Below, in pieces: positions 32,410-41,468 of a stretch of 64,000 nucleotides of DNA. Within the stretch, counting starts at the first letter, position 1; each line of letters opens with the position of its first letter. The stretch is from assembly GCA_051162045.1 (NCBI GenBank), contig JBISDI010000013.1; one strand, given 5' to 3'. Both the position numbers and the translations under genes were made by a program. The stretch comes from Anaerozeibacter quisquiliarum (lineage in GTDB: Bacteria > Bacillota > Clostridia > Christensenellales > Aristaeellaceae). The notes under the pieces are model-generated. The model worked only from the letters and a program-made list of their open reading frames with translations, did no database searches and was not told the DNA's origin.

Positions 32410-33495
32410 TTGCTTGAACAACCCCTGACCAGCCGCCAGGCCATCTCGGTGATCGTTTTATTCAATTTCGGCAGCAGCGTCGTGATGGGCGTGAGCACCA
32501 CGGTGGGGCAGGATAACTGGCTCTCGCTGCTGCTCGCCACCCTGCTCATGATCCCGGCGGTTCTGATGTACGCCCGGATTCTGAAGCTCAATCCCGGTCA
32601 AGACCTCTTTGACGCCATCGAGGCGCGGTTGGGCAAGGTCGCCGGCAAGATCGTCACCATGCTGATGGCGTGGTATGCGCTGCACCTGTGCGCGTTGGTC
32701 ATGCGCAACTTTTCGGAGTTCATCAAGATCTCCAGCCTGCTCGACACACCGCAGCTGCCGGTGCTGGTCATTTTGGTGATCACGGTATGCTTCCTGGCCC
32801 GCTACGGCTGCAAGGCGCTGGGCAAGTGGTCGGTGGTGATGGTGCAGGTGGTGCTGGGCATCGTGTTGCTGACCGTGCTGCTGTCGCTCAACGTGATGCG
32901 CTTTGACAACATCCTGCCCGTATTCGAACACTCATTCGTCGAGATCGCACAAGACGCGTTCGGCATCTTTGCGTTCCCGTTTTGCGAGACGGTGCTGTTC
33001 ATGAGCTTCGCCGACTGCCTGCGCAAGGGCGACGAACCCAGGAACATCTACTTGTCCGGCATGCTGCTCAGCAGCATTGTGCTGCACATCATCATCTTGC
33101 GCAACCTGTTTGTGTTGGGCGCGTCGATGATAGCGATCGAATACTTTCCCTCCTATGTGGCGGCGCGCATCATCAATCTGGGCGACTTTCTGTCGCGGAT
33201 CGAGGGCTCGATCTCCGTCAACTTCATCCTGGCCGGCATCGTCAAGATCACCGTGTGCCTGATCGCCGCCAGCAAGGGCATATCAAAGCTGTTTGGGACC
33301 GGGGACTACCGCCAAGTGGCGCTTCCCACGGCCTTGCTGGCGATGGCGCTGGCCTTCATCCTTTACAAAAACACCATGGAGATGTTTGCGTTCATCAAAT
33401 ACTACCCGCTGTACGCCTCGCTGTTCCAGTTGCTGCTGCCGGCGATTTTGTGGATTGCGTCCGAAATCGGCGCGAGGCGCACAAAGACTGCTTGA
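32410..33495 (+). CDS. GerAB/ArcD/ProY-family germination permease, B subunit
   Basis: This 361-residue protein has ten membrane segments and the GerAB start LTSRQAISVIVLFNFGSSVV. It is an amino-acid-permease-like germinant sensor of the APC superfamily. It starts with TTG at 32410, 8 nt after AAAGGAG; there is no in-frame ATG at this end, and longer readings run through the small upstream gene. The operon order is A-C-small-B rather than A-B-C. Confidence 0.93.
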   Translation: MLEQPLTSRQAISVIVLFNFGSSVVMGVSTTVGQDNWLSLLLATLLMIPAVLMYARILKLNPGQDLFDAIEARLGKVAGKIVTMLMAWYALHLCALVMRNFSEFIKISSLLDTPQLPVLVILVITVCFLARYGCKALGKWSVVMVQVVLGIVLLTVLLSLNVMRFDNILPVFEHSFVEIAQDAFGIFAFPFCETVLFMSFADCLRKGDEPRNIYLSGMLLSSIVLHIIILRNLFVLGASMIAIEYFPSYVAARIINLGDFLSRIEGSISVNFILAGIVKITVCLIAASKGISKLFGTGDYRQVALPTALLAMALAFILYKNTMEMFAFIKYYPLYASLFQLLLPAILWIASEIGARRTKTA

Positions 33496-33520
33496 CGGAT
33501 GGTCCGCCGGTTTATATAAT
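33492..33520 (+). promoter_or_regulatory. Sigma-A promoter of the ribonucleotide reductase gene
   Basis: TTGACG (33492-33497), a 17-nt spacer and TATAAT (33515-33520) overlap the stop codon of the germination permease gene. The leader is about 80 nt long. Confidence 0.75.
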
Positions 33521-33563
33521 ATATATTGTGCACATGAGAATCGGCGCATACTATATGTGCCGT
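33516..33563 (+). promoter_or_regulatory. Candidate tandem NrdR boxes
   Basis: Bases 33516-33531 (ATAATATATATTGTGC) match the known NrdR-box consensus ACACWATATATWGTGT at 13 of 16 positions and overlap the -10. A weaker match (11 of 16) starts at 33548, exactly 32 nt downstream, which is the three-turn spacing usual for NrdR. Repression by NrdR-ATP/dATP is therefore likely. The second box is doubtful on its own. Confidence 0.5.
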
Positions 33564-33606
33564 TTTTCGACGGTTGGCATGCGAAGTACGAATGGAGGAT
33601 GCGCCC

Positions 33607-35844
33607 GTGAAGCTGCTCAGCAACGACTTCCTGAAACGATACCCCGATCATCCCGCCCACATGACGCAACTGGGCCTGTTTACCTTCTACCGCACCTACG
33701 CCCGTTTCCTGCCGGAACGCGGGCGGCGGGAGACGTGGAAGGAGACGGTCGCGCGCGCCGTCGAGTACAACGTGGGCCTGGACGAGATTCACAGGGCGAA
33801 ACTTGGCCTGCCCATCCCCCGCGCCCGGCTTACGGAGGAGGCGCGCTCGCTGTTTGACAATGTTTTCAACCTGCGCCAGTTCCCGTCGGGCCGCACGCTA
33901 TGGGTGGGCGGCACGCAGGTAGCGCGCGACTACCCGATGGCCAACTTCAACTGCAGCTTCACCAACATCGAAAAGTGGGACGACCTGTGCGAGCTGTTCT
34001 ATCTCCTGATGCTGGGCAGCGGCGTGGGCTTCAAGTGCACACCCGAGATGGCGAAGCGCCTCTCTCCGATCCGCGTCAATACCCGGCTGATTCTGTCTCC
34101 TTACAACCCGGTGCCGGTCGACTACCGGCTCGAGCACACCGACGTGCGCCACCTCGAAAACGGGTTCGCCAAGATCTACGTAGGCGACAGCAAGGAGGGC
34201 TGGCGCGACGCGTTGGGGCAGTACCTTTTGCTGTTGACCGACCCGCGCTACGAGCACGTGCACACGATCAAGGTGTCGTTCAATTCCGTGCGCCCCAAGG
34301 GCGAGCGGTTAAAAACTTTCGGCGGCACGGCGTCGGGCCCCGAGCCGCTCAAGGAGATGTTCGCCGGCATCGACGCGGTGCTGAAAAATCAGATCGACGC
34401 AAGCCTTGCGCCGATTGAGCACGACGCGCGCGGCTACGGACGCGTGCGGCCCATCCACATCCTCGACATCGGCAACCTGATCGGCAACAACGTGGTGGCG
34501 GGCGGCGTGCGGCGCACGGCGGAAATCTTCCTGTTCGACCCCGATGACATGGAGTGCCTGTTCGCCAAGTACGGCGTCAACGGCTTCTGGTCGGAGCGCC
34601 ACTTTGCGCAGCACGAAAAGGTCAAGCGGCAGCTTGAAAAGATGGGCATCGAGCCGCCGGCCTGGTTCGGGGCGCTGTCGGAGCGGCACGTCGACCCGCA
34701 AGTGGGCGGCGGCGCGCCGTTCAACCCCGGCCGGCCGGGCATCGGACATAGGCGGCTGTCCAACAACTCGATGGCGCTGACCTCAAAGCCCTCGCCCGAC
34801 ATGCTGCACCTGATCTTCCTGATGATCGAGCTCGACGGCGAGCCCGGCTTCATCAACCTCGAGGCCGCGCGCCGGCGGCGCGACAATGCCGAGGGCGTGA
34901 ACCCCTGCGGCGAGATCCTGCTCGACTCCAAGCAGCAGTGCAACCTGACCACGGTCAACCTGTGCGCCTTCCGTACGGAAGACGGCTTCGATCTGGAAGC
35001 CGCGCGGCGCGCGCAGGCGCTGTCGGCGCGCGCAGGGCTGCGCATGACGCTGATCGATCTGGAGCTTAACGAATGGAACGAAAAGCACAAGCGCGACCGG
35101 CTGACCGGCTGCAGCCTGACCGGCGTGCAGGACGCGTTTGCCGGCATGGACGAGGCCGGGCAGGACGCGGCGCTCGAATCGCTGTCAAGCGTCGCGCGCG
35201 AGGCGGCGGCGCAGTACGCGCACGAACTGCGCATTCCCTCCCCGCTCCTGGTCACCACGATCAAGCCGGAGGGTACGCTATCGCTGGTCGCGGGCGGGGT
35301 GTCGGCGGGGCTGCACAACGCGCACGCGCCCTACTTCATCCGGCGCATCCGCGTCTCCTCCGACGACGCGCTGGCCAAGGCGGCGCTCGAGTTTAACTGG
35401 AAGCTGCAGCCCGAGGTGGGCACCGTGGGCGGGATCGAGAACGCGCGCACGCTGGTGCTGGACTTCCCGGTTAAGTCGCGCTCGCGGGTGACCAAGGGCG
35501 ACGTGCCGGCGCTTTCGCAGCTTGCGCGCTACATCCAGTTCCAGCGCCACTACACCCAGCACAACTCGAGCAACACGATCACGGTCAAGCCGGACGAATG
35601 GCCGCCCATCGAGCGCGCGATCGCCGAGGTGTGGGACGACTTCGTGGGCGTGGCGTTCCTGGCCTACGACGGCGGCACCTATCAGCTCGCGCCGTACGAG
35701 GAGATCACTCGGGAACACTACGAAGCGCTCAGCAAGGCATACAGCCCGTTCGATCCCGCGGTGCTGACCAAGTACGAGAGCGTCAGCATCCCGTCGGACG
35801 CCGAGGACGACGACTGCGTCAACGGGGCGTGCCCGGTGCGGTAG
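33607..35844 (+). CDS. nrdJ: Adenosylcobalamin-dependent ribonucleoside-triphosphate reductase (class II, monomeric)
   Basis: This 745-residue enzyme matches the Lactobacillus leichmannii type. The thiyl-radical cysteine is Cys434 in NPCGEI, the redox pair is Cys116 (NFNCSF) and Cys445 (QQCNLTTVN), and the C-terminal shuttle pair is Cys737/Cys742 (CVNGAC). It reduces ribonucleoside triphosphates using B12 and works without oxygen. The start is GTG at 33607, 8 nt after GGAGG; earlier ATG/TTG codons in frame overlap that site. It depends on cobalamin supply, as does the protein at 37692. Confidence 0.95.
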   Translation: MKLLSNDFLKRYPDHPAHMTQLGLFTFYRTYARFLPERGRRETWKETVARAVEYNVGLDEIHRAKLGLPIPRARLTEEARSLFDNVFNLRQFPSGRTLWVGGTQVARDYPMANFNCSFTNIEKWDDLCELFYLLMLGSGVGFKCTPEMAKRLSPIRVNTRLILSPYNPVPVDYRLEHTDVRHLENGFAKIYVGDSKEGWRDALGQYLLLLTDPRYEHVHTIKVSFNSVRPKGERLKTFGGTASGPEPLKEMFAGIDAVLKNQIDASLAPIEHDARGYGRVRPIHILDIGNLIGNNVVAGGVRRTAEIFLFDPDDMECLFAKYGVNGFWSERHFAQHEKVKRQLEKMGIEPPAWFGALSERHVDPQVGGGAPFNPGRPGIGHRRLSNNSMALTSKPSPDMLHLIFLMIELDGEPGFINLEAARRRRDNAEGVNPCGEILLDSKQQCNLTTVNLCAFRTEDGFDLEAARRAQALSARAGLRMTLIDLELNEWNEKHKRDRLTGCSLTGVQDAFAGMDEAGQDAALESLSSVAREAAAQYAHELRIPSPLLVTTIKPEGTLSLVAGGVSAGLHNAHAPYFIRRIRVSSDDALAKAALEFNWKLQPEVGTVGGIENARTLVLDFPVKSRSRVTKGDVPALSQLARYIQFQRHYTQHNSSNTITVKPDEWPPIERAIAEVWDDFVGVAFLAYDGGTYQLAPYEEITREHYEALSKAYSPFDPAVLTKYESVSIPSDAEDDDCVNGACPVR

Positions 35845-35898
35845 GGCGCTTCCCCGCCGTGTAAAATCGTGCCCATATAAACGACCGGAGGTATCCCC

Positions 35899-36375
35899 AT
35901 GTCCAAGCCGCAAGTCACCAACGCCATGCGCCTGCTCGCGCAGGCCAAAATCCCATTCACGCCGCTCTACTACGACTTGGGCGGGGAGGAATTCTCGGGC
36001 GAGGCGGTGTGCCGCGCGCTGGGCGCGGACGAGCGCGCGAGCTTCAAGACGCTGTGCGCGCGCGGAGAGCGCAGGGGTGTGGCGGTGTTCGTGGTGCCGA
36101 TCTCGGGCGCGCTCGATTTGAAACTGGCGGCGCAGGCGCTCGGCGACAAGGCGGTGTCGCTGACCTTGGTCAAGGAACTGAACGCGCTCACCGGCTACGA
36201 GCGCGGCGGGGTCTCGCCGGTGGGCATGAAGAAGCGCTACCCGACCTTCATCGACCGGTCGGCCGCCGATTTCGAGCGCATCCGCATCAGCGGCGGGCAG
36301 AAGGGCGTGTCGCTCGAAGTGAACCCCAACGCCCTCGCGCACTACCTGAACGCGGCCTTCGCGCCGCTCGTGTAG
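35899..36375 (+). CDS. ybaK: YbaK/EbsC-type Cys-tRNA(Pro) deacylase
   Basis: This 158-residue protein is full length for YbaK. It has SKPQVTNAMRLL at the start, FKTLCARGERRGVAVFVVPI, the catalytic-site block LDLKLAAQALGDKAVSL and GYERGGVSPVGMKKRYP. It hydrolyses Cys-tRNA(Pro) made in error by prolyl-tRNA synthetase. A GGAGG site lies 8 nt upstream of the ATG. It stands alone between nrdJ and a convergent dehydrogenase gene. Confidence 0.93.
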   Translation: MSKPQVTNAMRLLAQAKIPFTPLYYDLGGEEFSGEAVCRALGADERASFKTLCARGERRGVAVFVVPISGALDLKLAAQALGDKAVSLTLVKELNALTGYERGGVSPVGMKKRYPTFIDRSAADFERIRISGGQKGVSLEVNPNALAHYLNAAFAPLV

Positions 36376-36444
36376 GCGAAGGACGTCCGGGCGGCCCGTT
36401 GGCCGGTGCTTGGAGAGAGAAGCCCTGCCCCGTACCGCGTCCCC

Positions 36445-37422
36445 TCAGGTCAGCGCGTTCTCCATCGCCCGGCCGGCGAAGAAATCGAGCAGATTGTCCC
36501 GCGTCGTCTCGGCGATCTGCCCGAGTGCCTCCTCGGTCAGGAATGCCTGGTGCGAGGTAATCAGCACATTGGGCAGGGTGAGCAGCAGCGACAGCACTGC
36601 GTCGGTCAGCACCTCACCCGAAAAATCCTCGAAAAAGTAGCCCTCTTCTTCCTCGTATACGTCGAGCGCCGCGCCGCCCAGCCGCCCCTTGCGCAGCGCC
36701 TCGAGCAGCGCGCGGCTGTCGATGAGCGCGCCGCGCGAGGTGTTGATGAGCAGCGCGCCCGGCTTCATCTTTTTGAGCGCTTCGCGCCCGATGATGCGGC
36801 GGGTGTCCGCGGTCAGCGGGCAGTGCAGCGACAGCACATCGCTTAGGGCCAGCAGCTCGTCGAGCGGCACGTAGTGAAGCCCCAGCGCCTCATCCGGGCG
36901 CGGGTCGCAGACCAGCACGTTCATGTTCAGCCCCCGGGCGATCGCGGCGAACACCTGCCCGATCCGGCCGGCGCCCAGCACGCCGCAGGTCTTGCCGTTG
37001 AGGTCAAACCCGGTCAGGCCGTGGAGGCTGAAGTTGTGCTCGCGCGTACGGTTGTAGGCGCGGTGCACCCGGCGGTTGAGCGTCATCAGCAGCGCCAGCG
37101 CGTGCTCGGCCACCGCGTAAGGCGAGTAGCCAGGCACGCGCGCCACCGAGATCCTGCCCCGGGCGGCGGCCAGGTCGACGTTGTTGAACCCGGCGCAGCG
37201 AAGCGCCACCAGCCTGACGCCCAGCTCGGCCAGCGTCTTGAGCACCGGCGCGCCCAGGTCGTCGTTGACGAACGCGCATACGGCGTCCAGCCCGCGGGCC
37301 AGCGGCGCAGTGTCGCGGCCCAGCCGGTATTCGTGGTAGCGAAAATCGATCTGCGTCCCGCGCACCCGGTCGAGCGAAGCCACGTCGTAGGGCTTGGCGT
37401 CAAAAACCCCCACCTTAATCAT
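36445..37422 (-). CDS. D-2-hydroxyacid dehydrogenase, D-lactate dehydrogenase type
   Basis: This 325-residue NAD-dependent enzyme has the dinucleotide-binding loop GVLGAGRIGQVF, the catalytic Arg in NTSRGALID, the Glu in the LDVYEEEEGYFFED block and the His in VLITSHQAFLTEEAL. The last two blocks are typical of the LdhA branch, so reduction of pyruvate to D-lactate is the most likely activity. A GGGAGG site precedes the ATG. It is monocistronic. Confidence 0.9.
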   Translation of the reverse strand: MIKVGVFDAKPYDVASLDRVRGTQIDFRYHEYRLGRDTAPLARGLDAVCAFVNDDLGAPVLKTLAELGVRLVALRCAGFNNVDLAAARGRISVARVPGYSPYAVAEHALALLMTLNRRVHRAYNRTREHNFSLHGLTGFDLNGKTCGVLGAGRIGQVFAAIARGLNMNVLVCDPRPDEALGLHYVPLDELLALSDVLSLHCPLTADTRRIIGREALKKMKPGALLINTSRGALIDSRALLEALRKGRLGGAALDVYEEEEGYFFEDFSGEVLTDAVLSLLLTLPNVLITSHQAFLTEEALGQIAETTRDNLLDFFAGRAMENALT

Positions 37423-37551
37423 CGAAAACCTCCCGCGCGGCGATGCCGCGCGGGAGCAGTTTGCCCCGATGCGCCAAAATTGATAAATTTCCGCCGTCGG
37501 CAGCCGGGATTTGTTGTGTAAAGGGATCGCCGTCCATTGTTAAGAGCGCGC

Positions 37552-37580
37552 TTGACAGCGTGGGGCACGCGCCCTATAAT
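37552..37580 (+). promoter_or_regulatory. Perfect-consensus sigma-A promoter of the B12-protein operon
   Basis: TTGACA (37552-37557), a 17-nt spacer and TATAAT (37575-37580) match the consensus at every position. The leader is about 105 nt, long enough for regulation after initiation. Confidence 0.85.
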
Positions 37581-37586
37581 GAATTT

Positions 37587-37691
37587 ATCTGCGTTTTACA
37601 GATGACGACTCCGCGCAAAGACACGGAGCCTATTTTTGTTGGGGGGGGACGCCGCACGAGCGCGCCGGCGTCCGGCTGGAAGGAGGCATTC
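37587..37691 (+). promoter_or_regulatory. Structured leader of the B12-protein operon
   Basis: The leader has a 5-bp hairpin (37609-37628) followed by CCTATTTTTG, which looks like a weak attenuator. An 8-bp hairpin follows (GGACGCCG at 37647-37654 and CGGCGTCC at 37666-37673), ending 5 nt before the AAGGAGG site. I did not find the conserved boxes of a cobalamin riboswitch. Confidence 0.35.
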
Positions 37692-39338
37692 ATGGGCGTA
37701 AGGCGCATCATCGGCGCGTCGATGGGCAACTGCGTGCACGTCGCGGGGGTACAGCATTTTCTGGATTTGGCCGAGCGGCAGGGCTGGGAGACCCTGTTCC
37801 TCGGGCCGGCGGTGCCGGTGGAAAAAGTGCTCGAAGCGGTGGCGGAAGCGCGGCCCGACGTGGTGGCGCTCGGCTACCGGCTGACGGCCGCCAATGTGAT
37901 CCCGCTCATCGAGCGGCTGATGCGGGGCGCGCAGTCGCTTACGTTCCGGCCGCACTGGCTGTTCGGGGGCACGCGCCCGGTCGCCGAGGCGGTGCGGGCG
38001 CTGGGCTTCTTCGACACCGTCTACGACGGCAGCGAGGATGTGGACGACGCGATCGCGTTTTTGCGCGGCGAGGCGCGCGCGCAGGGCGTCGAACGCCCGG
38101 CCCAAGGGCTGATCGCGCGCATCGGGCAGAAATCGCCCTACCCGCTGCTGCGGCACCACTTCGGGCTGCCCTCCCCGGCCGATACCGAGCGGGGCATCGC
38201 CGCGATCGCCGAGGCGCACGTGCTCGACGTCATCTCGCTCGGTATCGACCAGAACACACAGCAGCACTTCTTCCACCCCGAGCGGCGCGACCCCAAGATG
38301 GACGGCGCGGGTGGGGTGCCGGTCCACAATGCCGAGGCGTTCCGGCGGCTCAAGCGCGCGTCCGAGCGGGGCAATTGCCCGCTGATGCGCTGCTACTGCG
38401 GCACGGCGGACGTGCTGCGCTTTGGCGAGATGCTGCTCGAGACGATCGACAACGCCTGGTGCGCGACGCCGCTGTGCTGGTTTAACGAACTGGACGGGCG
38501 GGGCGAGCGCACGGTCGCCGAGACGGTGTCGGACGCGCACGCGCTGATCCGGCTGCACGACAAACGGGGCGTGCCGGTCGAGCTCAACGAACCGCATCAC
38601 TGGGGGTTGCGCGACGCGCACGACGTGATCTCGGTCGCGATGGCCTACCTATCGGCCTACAACGCCAGGGCGTGCGGCCTCACCGACTACGTGGCGCAGT
38701 ATATGTTCAACATCCCGGGCGCGCTTAGGTTCTCGATGGACCTGGCGAAGGTGCTGGCGCAGATCGAGCTGGCCGAGTCGCTGGCGAGTCCCACGTTCCG
38801 GCTGTACCGCCAGACGCGCGCGGGGCTGCCGTTTCTGCGCAGCGACCTGGACGCGGCGAAGGGGCAGCTGGCGGCGTCCACGATGCTGCAAATGACCGTA
38901 AAGCCCCACATCATCCACGTGGTCGGCTATTCGGAGGCCGAGCACGCGGCCACGAGCGATGTGGTGATCGAGAGCTGCAAGATAACGCGCGGGGTGATCC
39001 GCTCGGTGCTGGACGGCGCGGCCGACATGGGGAGCGATCCGAAGGTGCAGGCGCGCAAGCAGGAACTCATAAGTGAGGCGCGCGTACTGCTTGACTTCAT
39101 CGAATCGACTTACCGCGCGACCAGCCCGGACCCGCTCGCAGACCCGGCGGTGATTGAGGACGCCATCCGGCGCGGCATCCTGGACGCACCGCACATCCTC
39201 AAGAACGACCGGTTCCGCGGTACGCTCAAGACGCGCATCGCGGACGGTAGGTGCGTGGCCTGGGACGCGGACGCCGGCCGGCCCATGAACGAAGCCGAGC
39301 GGCTTGAGCGGCTCGCGGCGCGAAAGGGGGCCGTATGA
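37692..39338 (+). CDS. Cobalamin-binding domain protein with mutase-like barrel
   Basis: This 548-residue protein has an N-terminal B12-binding fold (about 1-120). In the base-off motif D-x-H-x-x-G the His and Gly are kept (NCVHVAG, His16, Gly19) but the Asp is Cys. Then GPAVPVEKVLEAVAEARPDVVALGYRL fits the fold. Residues about 185-500 look like the TIM barrel of B12 mutases (DVISLGIDQNTQQHFFHPE, GTADVLRFGEMLLETIDNAW, VPVELNEPHHWGLRDAHDVI). The order, B12 domain first and barrel second, is unusual. The substrate is unknown. It is translationally coupled (ATGA) to an opine-type dehydrogenase. ATG 37692 has AAGGAGG; the frame upstream of it is leader. Confidence 0.72.
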   Translation: MGVRRIIGASMGNCVHVAGVQHFLDLAERQGWETLFLGPAVPVEKVLEAVAEARPDVVALGYRLTAANVIPLIERLMRGAQSLTFRPHWLFGGTRPVAEAVRALGFFDTVYDGSEDVDDAIAFLRGEARAQGVERPAQGLIARIGQKSPYPLLRHHFGLPSPADTERGIAAIAEAHVLDVISLGIDQNTQQHFFHPERRDPKMDGAGGVPVHNAEAFRRLKRASERGNCPLMRCYCGTADVLRFGEMLLETIDNAWCATPLCWFNELDGRGERTVAETVSDAHALIRLHDKRGVPVELNEPHHWGLRDAHDVISVAMAYLSAYNARACGLTDYVAQYMFNIPGALRFSMDLAKVLAQIELAESLASPTFRLYRQTRAGLPFLRSDLDAAKGQLAASTMLQMTVKPHIIHVVGYSEAEHAATSDVVIESCKITRGVIRSVLDGAADMGSDPKVQARKQELISEARVLLDFIESTYRATSPDPLADPAVIEDAIRRGILDAPHILKNDRFRGTLKTRIADGRCVAWDADAGRPMNEAERLERLAARKGAV

Positions 39339-40405
39339 CCGACACAAAGGTGGCGGTAATCAGCACCGGCAACGGCGGGCAGACGATGGCGGCCTACCTG
39401 GCGCTCAAGGGCTATCGGGTGTCGCTGTACGCCCGCGAGCAGGAGCGCGTGGACATGTTCCCATCCGCGCGGTTCGCGCTGACGGGCGCGGTGCGCGGCG
39501 AGGCCGAGCTCGACCTGATTAGCTGCGACATGGGCGCGGTGGTGAAAGACGCCGCGCTGGTGCTGGTGACCACGCCCGCGCAGTACCATCCGATCGTGGC
39601 ACGCGCGATGGCGCCGCACCTCGCGGACGGGCAGATCGTGTCGCTCAATCCGGGCCGTACGCTGGGCACCTACGTGTTCGACAAGGTGCTGCGCGAGTGC
39701 GGCTGCGCGGCCGACATCACGCTGTGCGAGCTGGAGACCTTCCTGTTCACCTGCCGCTGCGTCGTGCCGGGCCGGCCTATCCTGTACGCCGAGAAGCGCC
39801 GCGTGCAGCTGGCCGCGCACGATCCGTCGCGCACGGCCGAGGCGACCGCGCGCATAAAGGCGCTGTTCCCCGAGGTGATCGCGGCGCAAAGCGTGTTCGA
39901 CACGGGGTTTTCCAACGTCGGCATGGTGTTCCACCCGCTGCCGATCCTGATGAACATCACGCGCGTGGAGGCCAAGGAGGGCTTTCACTTCTACACCGAG
40001 GGCATATCGCCGCTGGTCGCCAACATCCTCACGCGGTTGGACGCCGAGCGGGTGCAGGTGGCGCGCGCCGCGGGCGCGCGGGTGCTCGGCGCGATGGATT
40101 GGCTGAAACTGCATTACGGCTCGAAGGGAGACGACCTGTACAGCTGCATCCAATCGACCGCGGCCTACCGCGACGTGCTGGCCCCGACCGACATCGACAC
40201 GCGCTACATCTACGAGGACATCCTGACCGGCTGCGTGCCGGTCAGCTGCGTCGGCAAGGCGCTGGGTGTAAAGGCGCCGATCATCGATTCGGTGATCCAG
40301 TGGGCGAGCTGCGTCTACAACTACGACTTCTACGCGCAAGGCCGAAACGAGCGGCTGCTCGACATCGGCAAATTGCTTTCCGACGTGCGGGGCGTCACTC
40401 GATGA
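39335..40405 (+). CDS. NAD(P)-dependent octopine/nopaline-type dehydrogenase
   Basis: This 356-residue enzyme has an N-terminal Rossmann fold with GNGGQTMAAYLALKGYRVSLY and a C-terminal helical domain (about 190-330) with FHPLPILMNITRVEAKEGFHFYTEGISP; the His/Asn group there is typical of the opine dehydrogenase family (PF02317-like). Such enzymes oxidise or form secondary amines between an amino acid and a keto acid, though some act on other substrates. It overlaps the B12-protein gene by 4 nt and overlaps the convergent gene by 11 nt. Confidence 0.88.
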   Translation: MTDTKVAVISTGNGGQTMAAYLALKGYRVSLYAREQERVDMFPSARFALTGAVRGEAELDLISCDMGAVVKDAALVLVTTPAQYHPIVARAMAPHLADGQIVSLNPGRTLGTYVFDKVLRECGCAADITLCELETFLFTCRCVVPGRPILYAEKRRVQLAAHDPSRTAEATARIKALFPEVIAAQSVFDTGFSNVGMVFHPLPILMNITRVEAKEGFHFYTEGISPLVANILTRLDAERVQVARAAGARVLGAMDWLKLHYGSKGDDLYSCIQSTAAYRDVLAPTDIDTRYIYEDILTGCVPVSCVGKALGVKAPIIDSVIQWASCVYNYDFYAQGRNERLLDIGKLLSDVRGVTR

Positions 40406-41468
40406 CCATTAAATCGCGGCTCAACTCGTTCAGCACCTCGCACCCGTCCTCGGTGACCGCGACCAGGTCCTCGATGCGCACGCCGAATTTGCCGGGCAGG
40501 TAGATGCCGGGCTCGATCGAGAACACCATGCCCGGCTGGGCGACGTATTCGCTCGAGGCGCTGACGTCGGGCGGCTCGTGCACCGCCAAGCCGACGCCGT
40601 GCCCGGTGCGGTGCAAAAACGCGGGGCCGTAACCGGCGTCCTCGATCACCGCGCGCGCGGCCCGGTCGATGTCCTTGAGCGGAACGCCCGGCTTGACCGC
40701 CGCCTTCGCGGCCGCGTTCGCGCGCCGGACCAGCTCGTACACCCGGCGCTGCTCGTCGGTGGGTGTGCCGAAAAACACCGTGCGCGTCATGTCGCTCATG
40801 GCGTGGTCCACGTCGATCCCGAGGTCGAGGATGACCGCGTCGCCCCTGTTGAGCCGCGTGCCGTCCGAGCTGTGGTGCGGCTCGGCGCAGTTTGCGCCGA
40901 AGCACACGAGCGGCGTAAAGCTTACGCCCTGCGCGCCCAGCCGCACGCCCTCGTCGGCGAAGCGCCGGCCCACGGAAAGCTCGCTGTCGCCCGAGGCGAG
41001 CGAACGCGCCACCGCCGCCACGGCCTGATCGTTTGCGCGCGAGGCGGCGCGCAGCCGCGCAAGCTCCTCTTCGTCCTTGAGCATGCGCGCCTCGTCGACC
41101 GGCTTCGAGCCGACGGCCAGCCGCACATCGCTTTGCAGCTCCATCAGCCGGATCGCGAAGTGGCTGGGCCACAGCTTGTCGACGCCCACGCAACCGGGCG
41201 CGAGGTCGCCCGCCAGCAGCCGGAGCGCGTCGTCGCGGTCGTCAAATTCGACGAGCGCAAGCCCCTGCTGCGCCCCCAGCGCGAACATGCGGTTGACGTA
41301 CAGCGCGCACGCGCCGCTCCGGTCGACCTTGAGCGCGAACAGCCGCTCGCCGGGGTTTACCCACAGCCCCGTCAGGTAGTAGACCGAATCGGTCGCCGTG
41401 ACGAGCAGTTGATCGAGCCCCATCCGCTCCATGCCCCGCAGCACGCGCTCCAGCCGGTTTTGCTTCAT
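40395..41468 (-). CDS. M24-family Xaa-Pro aminopeptidase-like protein
   Basis: This 357-residue protein has a creatinase-type N-terminal domain (about 1-125) and a pita-bread catalytic domain. All five metal ligands can be seen: Asp in DLGIDVDH, Asp in AMSDMTRT, His in HRTGHGVGLAVHE, Glu in FSIEPGIYLP and Glu in GVRIEDLV. It removes N-terminal residues before proline from peptides in the cytosol. ATG 41468 overlaps the upstream stop by 4 nt and has AAGGGAGAGG nearby. It is the last gene of a five-gene coupled operon. Confidence 0.93.
   Translation of the reverse strand: MKQNRLERVLRGMERMGLDQLLVTATDSVYYLTGLWVNPGERLFALKVDRSGACALYVNRMFALGAQQGLALVEFDDRDDALRLLAGDLAPGCVGVDKLWPSHFAIRLMELQSDVRLAVGSKPVDEARMLKDEEELARLRAASRANDQAVAAVARSLASGDSELSVGRRFADEGVRLGAQGVSFTPLVCFGANCAEPHHSSDGTRLNRGDAVILDLGIDVDHAMSDMTRTVFFGTPTDEQRRVYELVRRANAAAKAAVKPGVPLKDIDRAARAVIEDAGYGPAFLHRTGHGVGLAVHEPPDVSASSEYVAQPGMVFSIEPGIYLPGKFGVRIEDLVAVTEDGCEVLNELSRDLMVIE

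Noticed and set aside
37500..37691. Cobalamin riboswitch upstream of the B12-binding protein
   Set aside because: Only two simple hairpins are visible; the conserved B12 box and multi-stem core are not there.
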